From contig NC_092685.1 in NCBI RefSeq assembly GCF_964275005.1, positions 31,300,866 through 31,364,865 on the forward strand: a stretch of DNA of 64,000 nucleotides. Reading direction: 5' to 3'. A model generated the notes under the pieces. It had not been told where the DNA came from. It did no database searches and saw nothing but the letters and a program-made list of their open reading frames with translations. Source of the DNA: Diadema setosum (taxonomy: Eukaryota > Echinodermata > Echinoidea > Diadematoida > Diadematidae). Below are positions 60,101-64,000 of this stretch, piece by piece. Position 1 is the stretch's first letter. Every line of letters starts with the position of its first letter. A program made the position numbers and the translations under genes.

Positions 60101-61360
60101 ATTAACCTCTGGGATGGTTATTTATATCACACTCATTTGGTTTGCTTGCTCGTGCTGGCTGTTGGAAATGGGAAGAGTGTATTCCCAAATATCTGTGTTG
60201 GCAGTGACCTCATATACTTCATTTGCATGTGGTTTATGGGTAGTGTTTCATTTTGAAGATAGACGACCTGTTCATGTACAGTATTCTCAGTAGAAACTGT
60301 TACGGGAAATGATTGTTTACACATTAGGAGTACAGAATTTTACTATCAGGTACGGATAACTTAGTGGAACAAAATATGATCAATGTCTTTTAGAGTGTAT
60401 GTTTTATTATGAAAACTGAGAGATCATGTACATCTTGTGCATATTACAGTGCCATGAATAATTTAACGTGCTTCTGTAGCCAGAAGTATTCTAGAATGGT
60501 GTGATGTCATTTAAATGCAAATTAAAGAGGACATATAAATATGCAATGTTACATAATTTTCCCCTTTCATGTGTGTGCAGGGAGGCTCACCTCCCTGGTG
60601 TGTGGAAGCCACAAGAATGCTGTCTCAGCTGATAGTAGAGAGCAACCCTATACAGAGCTGTGCAATACATGTACAATGTAGTATGTTTGTTTTATGATAT
60701 GATATCAATCAAACTATGGCAGGTGTAAGAGTTGGTCAAAAATAAATAATGTTTTTGAAGTTTAAAGTGTTTTTCTGAAATTTTCCATTTACAAAATACG
60801 AGACCATAGTGTCCATCTTATTCACATTTACCTTTTTAACGTGGAGAGGGATTTGGGCTTTCACATTTGGGATGATGTATCAAATGTACTTTTGTTTTGA
60901 GGAGGGAAGTTTGGGAGACAGGTCAAGCCAAATCATGTGGGATGGACCAATATCATGTCATGCTAGAAATAAAATGAGGTGAGACACATATCCCCAACAC
61001 CTTACAAAGTAACATTACCTGAGTGGTGGTGGAACAAGTGCTGGAGAAGCATCCATATCACATATTTATGACCGCTCACACTTCCCACGCCAAAAATCAA
61101 TGGTCCGGCCACCTACATTGTTGGTCATCTCTTCTGATCCCCACTCCTCCCCCACCCCATCCTCTTTGCACCACTATCACACTCAACTACAGCTGTCGTC
61201 AGGGCGTGTCGGCCGGCCTCTGTTTGCCCAGGAGCTCGGCATGCTTACCCCCCTGAAGCCGGGAGAGAGCGCAGAGAGGTCCTCTTCACAGGGCGGGGCC
61301 GGAGGAGAGCTGAGCAGCGGCTCGGAGGATGCCACGCCTTCTACTCTGTCTGCTCCAGAG
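32489..61360 (+). CDS. AFTPH: Aftiphilin, clathrin accessory protein (partial, 4 coding exons in window)
   Basis: Aftiphilin links clathrin to AP-1/AP-2 adaptors in trans-Golgi and endocytic traffic. Exons: 32489-34285, 45087-45328, 50930-51062, 61193-61360. All introns are GT/AG and phases fit, giving 780 codons and continuing past the window (human protein about 936). The N-terminus SSPPPMDDGAFDDDDDEF matches the family's acidic start. Residues about 360-570 hold many acidic-FG repeats of the adaptor-ear type: WGDF (365-368), EFGDFG (409-414), DDFGDFG (466-472), DDFGGF (492-497), WGSF (521-524), EFSDFG (537-542), DDFGSFG (560-566). The later exons are the clathrin-binding box: RVERIFHSCF, EVWSSLSDMENTVAQKYQW, KLLLSLGIDSRNI and LFAQELGMLTPLKPGE. 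The start ATG 32489 has A at -3 and G at +4 and lies just after an acceptor. Confidence 0.93.
34541..35543 (+). mobile_element. Helentron-like element B
   Basis: 5' end TTTATGCCTCCGCC, a hairpin (...CGGAGGCATTATG) and a (CCGT)n block (34586-34632). The body is degenerate repeats of the type 'TTTTTCTCCATATCTC...AAGGTAT...GAAACTTA' plus AGGTCA runs. The 3' part has GGCGGAGGCATA (inverted to the 5' end), then the stem-loop AGTCGCCGTAGCGAC and ATTTCTAG|T. Same ends as element C. The layout matches HINE/Helentron-type elements; no ORF. Confidence 0.75.
37699..38059. mobile_element. Palindromic MITE (CCCCGCGTTCACATTGG ends)
   Basis: CCCCGCGTTCACATTGGTCC and its reverse complement bound 361 bp, with AAA on both sides (possible 3-bp duplication). 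A second inner inverted pair based on CGTTCACATT lies at 37769 and 37978, so the ends look duplicated. No ORF of interest. Confidence 0.75.
40450..40598. mobile_element. Small MITE (GGGCCCCATTTCATAAAACT ends)
   Basis: CATTTCATAAAACTTGTTAT with CAGTGACAA returns in reverse at the right, ending TTTATGAAACGGGCCCC. About 150 bp. Its terminal GGGCCC(C/G)...TTTCATAAAA style resembles the ends at 6760-7551. Target duplication unclear. Confidence 0.75.
42613..43793 (+). mobile_element. Helentron-like element C
   Basis: Same family as B: TTTATGCCTCCGCCACGAAG, (CCGT)n (42661-42715), AGGTCA-rich degenerate units, GGCGGAGGCATACCAGTCGC, stem-loop GTCGCCAAAGCGAC and ATTTCTAG|T. Longer than B by about 180 bp because of extra internal units. 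B and C lie in the same intron and orientation. Confidence 0.77.
45087..45328 (+). CDS. AFTPH: AFTPH coding exon 2 with poly-Gly tract
   Basis: Acceptor caacag, donor AG|gtatgg, leaving in phase 2. It starts VPSGGRVERIFHSCF, the first block of the clathrin-binding region. A (GGA)n tract (45152-45190) then encodes 13 glycines, followed by a Ser/Thr-rich linker to SLSKR. Confidence 0.88.
46013..46219. mobile_element. Mariner-like MITE, copy 2
   Basis: TA|CTGTAAAATG ... ATCATGTTTTACAG|TA, same interior as 11401-11565 (GAGCGCCAA, AAAATGCACGCGAAAG, TTCGCGAAAATTTCATGCC). It has an internal 42-bp addition in which TTCGCGAAAATTTCATGCC is repeated. Confidence 0.78.
48993..49639 (+). mobile_element. 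Third copy of the ~0.7-kb element, perfect 10-bp duplication
   Basis: TAGCCCGACCAGACACTG at the start, GACTGGGCTGTGTATAGTT at the end, flanked by AGAAGTGAGG at 48983-48992 and 49640-49649. A single, more diverged copy with the same order of landmarks as 5995-6723. It shows that the single unit, and not the palindrome, is the mobile form. Confidence 0.85.
50404..50565. mobile_element. CAG-GGCGGATCCAG family element, copy 3, 5-bp duplication AAAAG
   Basis: CAGGGGGAAATCCAGGAATT ... ATCTGGATCCAAAACTG, flanked by AAAAG at 50399-50403 and 50566-50570. Interior C run and T run; no ORF. It contains the family's AATTCCGTAAAGG and GCGTGTGCCTGATGCACC blocks. Confidence 0.8.
50930..51062 (+). CDS. AFTPH: AFTPH coding exon 3 (clathrin-binding box)
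   Basis: Acceptor tctaccag, donor gtgagt. The first base completes the Ser codon from exon 2. It encodes VSQKTEVWSSLSDMENT, YQW and KLLLSLGIDSRNI, closely matching the 'W..L.D.....YQW......KLL.SLGID.RNI' pattern of aftiphilin. Confidence 0.93.
55942..56325. mobile_element. piggyBac-like MITE, diverged copy 2
   Basis: The right end ATCTAAACCAGAACTGTACA...CCC|TTAA matches the 14604-14990 family. The left flank has decayed to TTAG|AGGGTG. Inner arms GATGAAAATCGGTTTTGAAA and CCAATTTTCATCAAATAAA are inverted to each other. Older than copy 1 by divergence. Confidence 0.68.
57109..57243. mobile_element. CAG-GGCGGATCCAG family element, copy 4, 5-bp duplication ACCAG
   Basis: CAGTGGCTGATCCAGAGGGG ... 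CTGGATCCGCCCCTG, flanked by ACCAG at 57104-57108 and 57244-57248. GGCACGTGCCCC and a C run inside; no ORF. Confidence 0.82.
58971..59020. repeat. 24-bp tandem duplication
   Basis: GCAAGTGAATGAGCACTATC plus TATC occurs twice in direct succession, identical. Confidence 0.9.
61193..61360 (+). CDS. AFTPH: AFTPH coding exon 4
   Basis: 56 codons, phase 0, acceptor caactacag, donor gtgggt. It encodes RPLFAQELGMLTPLKPGE, matching the family's '...GLGMLEP.KEP' block directly after 'SRNI', and then a Ser/Gly-rich linker. A second AG at 61201-61202 would shift the frame and is rejected. Confidence 0.86.
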
Positions 61361-61438
61361 GTGGGTTTCTTCCATGTGACATCTCAGTGTCGTGCATTCT
61401 GCTCCAATACTTCCTTGCAAAGCGTGTCCATCCATTAA

Positions 61439-62289
61439 AGGAGAATGAAGCCCATAATATGTGAATTGAGGGAATGCAGCAATATTGGCAGAAAACATCA
61501 GTAAAGTTTGAGGAAAATTGGACAATTTGTTCAAAATTTATAAATGTTTGCAGTTTTGGTGCAGCCATCGATGGATGAAAATACTCTGACACCTTGGCCC
61601 GAATTCACGAAGGTGGTACAAATGAAACCATGGTTTAAACCATGGACAAAAACCATGGCGCGCCAAGTGTCGCATGAAATATTTCGTTATGAAATCAGTC
61701 ATTTCGTCGATGAAATGATTATTTTGTAACGAAATGACAACATTTTGTAACTAAATGAACATTTCGTCCACGAAATGACAATTTCGTTAATGAAACGGTC
61801 ATTTTGCCGACGAAATGACCAATTTCGTAACGAAATATTCCGCGCGACACTCGGCGCTCCATGGTTTTTGTCCATTGTTTAAACCATGGTTTCATTTGTA
61901 CCACCTTCGTGAATTCGGGCCCTTGTGGTGTCATGTATGTAAAACGGTATAAAGAAAATTCACAAGTTTTCTGGCATAATAAAAGAACACTTGACTTACC
62001 TCTTTCAGAAAGTAGGGGAAATAATTTTACCCTTAGTAACAGGAGAATATGCACTTTCGTTAAACAAAATGAAATTCGTGGAATTCTCTTTATAATTTCT
62101 TTATATTGTTGTACATATCTGACGTCATGAACTGTAGTAGTCTCTTTTATCCAGTGATGGCTGCTCTGAAACTTTAAACATTCATAACTTTTCCAAAGAA
62201 TTATCTGATTTTCATCATGCTTTGCTGATGCGTTCTACTAATATATTTGTATTCAATCAATCCACATGTATATTTGGGTTTCGTTCTTC
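61439..62289. mobile_element. Palindromic TTAA element, copy 2, interrupted
   Basis: TTAA at 61435-61438 and 62290-62293 flank ends AGGAGAATGAAGCCC and GGGTTTCGTTCTTC. The inside matches 26940-27513 (GTTTGAGGAAAA, GTTTTGGTGC.GCCATC, AAGAACA.TTGACT), apart from the 326-bp MITE at 61596-61921. Confidence 0.75.
61596..61921. mobile_element. Nested palindromic MITE (GGCCCGAATTCACGAAGG ends), 3-bp duplication CTT
   Basis: GGCCCGAATTCACGAAGGTG and its reverse complement, flanked by CTT at 61593-61595 and 61922-61924. The arms include TACAAATGAAACCATGG. The core is six or so head-to-tail variants of 'ATTTCGTnnACGAAATGA', itself self-complementary. The paralogous element at 26940-27513 lacks it. Confidence 0.82.
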
Positions 62290-62303
62290 TTAAAAAAAAA
62301 TAA

Positions 62304-62345
<42 letters not shown>

Positions 62346-64000
62346 TTGCAATAGAGAAGGAGGAATTACTTAGGAGACATTTTAATTTGTAAAAAAAAAA
62401 TAAAATCATATATTACATGGTCAAATGAGACAAACCCATATCTTGTGCTTGAAATAATATAATCCCAGCAATGGTTTTACCGAGCATGTTCTGCCCTATG
62501 GAGAAGAGAAGATTACCTTATTTTCCACATGTATTCACGACAAAAGTACAATATCCACCTTCATGTAAAATCTTGAAACATAAAAAATGAACTTCATAGA
62601 AAAAATGATGAATCACTTATGTCAGAGTCTTGTTAAATTGTAAAGTTCAAATAACAAAAACTGACTTTTATGATTATGATTCATCTGTTTGAAGATTTTC
62701 CACAACTTTGTGGTAGCAAACAAGTGGAAATGAAATGATATGAAATGAAATGTCAAATCGGTATAATTGCTGTCAAAACACAACATGCGTTTTCCTTTAG
62801 ACAGTATAAATGATTCGCAAGTTCTTGATTGCTTAGCTCTGCAGCACTGGTAATTACATTGTATTGTGTCTGGGGCTGGTTCAGTGCTGCAGTATGGGGA
62901 GATTTATACTCCGGTCTTCAGCACCATAGATTGCTGCAGTCAGTAGGATTGTAAATCAAAATTGTAAATCAAATGCTCCCCAAAGGCTGGCTGTTCCACA
63001 ACCTGTTGGGGATGGGATGGGGGGATGGAGGGATGGGTAGTGGCAAATGAAGTGGGGAAGGCTGTGCTGATAAGAAAGTACATTGGGACGTACAATAAAA
63101 TCAGTCTACAACTGATGTACGTAGTTATGAGCTTGTTGCAAAAATGCACAATTCCCAAATGTTTCTTCCGTTCGTTTACAAAGCGATACAACAGTGCTCA
63201 TGTGCCGGTTGAAAGAGAGTGACGCTGTAATTCAAAGGATGTTGAACAGAATTGACCACTTTACTTTGTCAGACAAGCAAGGTGCAGACGCTATCATCCC
63301 ATATCCAAAAGTGCAGCTTATGTTTGGTTGTTACTACATTGGGATTGTATGTGACATGTTACACCAAGTAGATTTCATGCACAATCACGAGGTCACTAAT
63401 TGCAGTGAGGGCAAAAGCAGTCAATATATTAAAATGTAAAGGTTTCATACACACAAAAATCTAGATCTTTTGATAGTTGATAGTATCGGTACGTAATTTA
63501 ATGTAATAACAGTTACCTCACATTCAACTGGACCCCATGGAAGACCAGCTTAGTATAGCTGAATATTGGCTATCCAGCCATCTTTTCAGATGGAAATGAA
63601 CAAGCAAACAATACAGGTAGATGCTGGGCATATACTCCAAACCTATACTACCCTACTTTGGCAAAAGGAAGCAAGTGACAAAAGTGACATTTCTCGTAAA
63701 AGAGCAAATTGTGTCTGTCATTTACACTGAATGGACTACCATGATGTCTTATCTAACATATCTCCTTGTAGGATGAGTGTTTCTGCATGAAATTTGGCCT
63801 GGAAGAAGAGCTCATTATGTGAATTATGAAAACATCAATAACTCAAATTCGGATGGTATGTCACTTGCTTCCTTTTGCCAAAGTAGGGCAGTATACTGTA
63901 TTACAATATTTTGTCTGCATTTATTCAAACTGTCAGGATACACATGTAATCGCTTAGTAATGTGTCATCACTTACCCCTCTGATGTTGTGAGCCATGGGG

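Larger units (their letters stand above)
51063..61192 (+). other. AFTPH intron between coding exons 3 and 4
   Basis: 10.1 kb, mostly unremarkable AT-rich sequence. It holds (GTTT)n at 52399-52426 and 55428-55460, a G run at 52564-52579, a piggyBac-like MITE relative (55942-56325), a CAG...CTG element (57109-57243) and a small tandem duplication (58971-59020). No other exon is needed, since exons 3 and 4 join in phase 0. Confidence 0.6.
61361..64000 (+). other. AFTPH intron after coding exon 4 (open at right edge)
   Basis: Holds the nested MITE pair, an (AAT)n tract at 62297-62343 and AT-rich sequence. No later AFTPH exon is recognised before the window ends; the roughly 150 C-terminal residues expected for the family are outside. 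Confidence 0.55.

Noticed and set aside
60580..60650. Acceptor-like TGTGTGCAG followed by an open stretch
   Set aside because: Stops appear quickly in the relevant frame and no AFTPH similarity is visible.

Overview
The window is eukaryotic. It has long introns with canonical GT/AG borders, long AT-rich non-coding stretches, many microsatellites and a very dense layer of old DNA transposons. The two protein-coding genes are recognisable animal genes. Together with the repeat types (Tc1, Helitron and Helentron-like elements, a restriction-like-endonuclease non-LTR element, a possible tRNA-derived SINE), they suggest a marine invertebrate, most likely an echinoderm or a related deuterostome. 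The species is an inference from general style and not something I can prove here.

Layout. 1-4 kb: the decayed 3' part of a non-LTR retrotransposon, split by a 1.77-kb hAT-type element with a perfect 8-bp target duplication. 4.77-17.0 kb: TAF6L, complete, 10 coding exons on the + strand (648 codons), with a 3'UTR to about 18.6 or 19.3 kb. Its first intron holds two large palindromic transposon structures in a row, and other introns hold piggyBac-like, pogo-like, mariner-like and Helentron-like non-autonomous elements. 19.3-32.5 kb: intergenic. It contains a Tc1 element (21.2-26.4 kb) interrupted by a 3.53-kb non-autonomous Helitron, then several MITEs, two Harbinger-like elements and a short TTAGGG tract. 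32.5-61.4 kb: the 5' and middle part of AFTPH (aftiphilin), + strand. One large 599-codon exon is followed by three short exons of the clathrin-binding region; the C-terminal exons lie beyond the right edge. Its introns carry two copies of one Helentron-like element and a third copy of the element that forms the palindrome in TAF6L. 61.4-64 kb: further AFTPH intron, with one MITE nested in another.

The two genes have unrelated roles. TAF6L is a histone-fold/HEAT subunit of the SAGA/PCAF coactivator. Aftiphilin is a clathrin and AP-1/AP-2 accessory protein of membrane traffic. They are co-oriented neighbours, and nothing shows that they work together.

The least ordinary signals come from the mobile elements. 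(1) Two inverted copies of one ~0.7-kb element sit side by side with the same 10-bp target sequence present three times. (2) A Helitron sits exactly between A and T inside a Tc1, which predicts the empty site to the base. (3) Three Helentron-like elements in the introns of both genes carry tandem arrays rich in perfect DR1 nuclear-receptor motifs (AGGTCA-A-AGGTCA). (4) A nested MITE's 3-bp target duplication can be confirmed against a paralogous empty site in the same window. I found no rRNA, tRNA, CRISPR or prokaryotic features.
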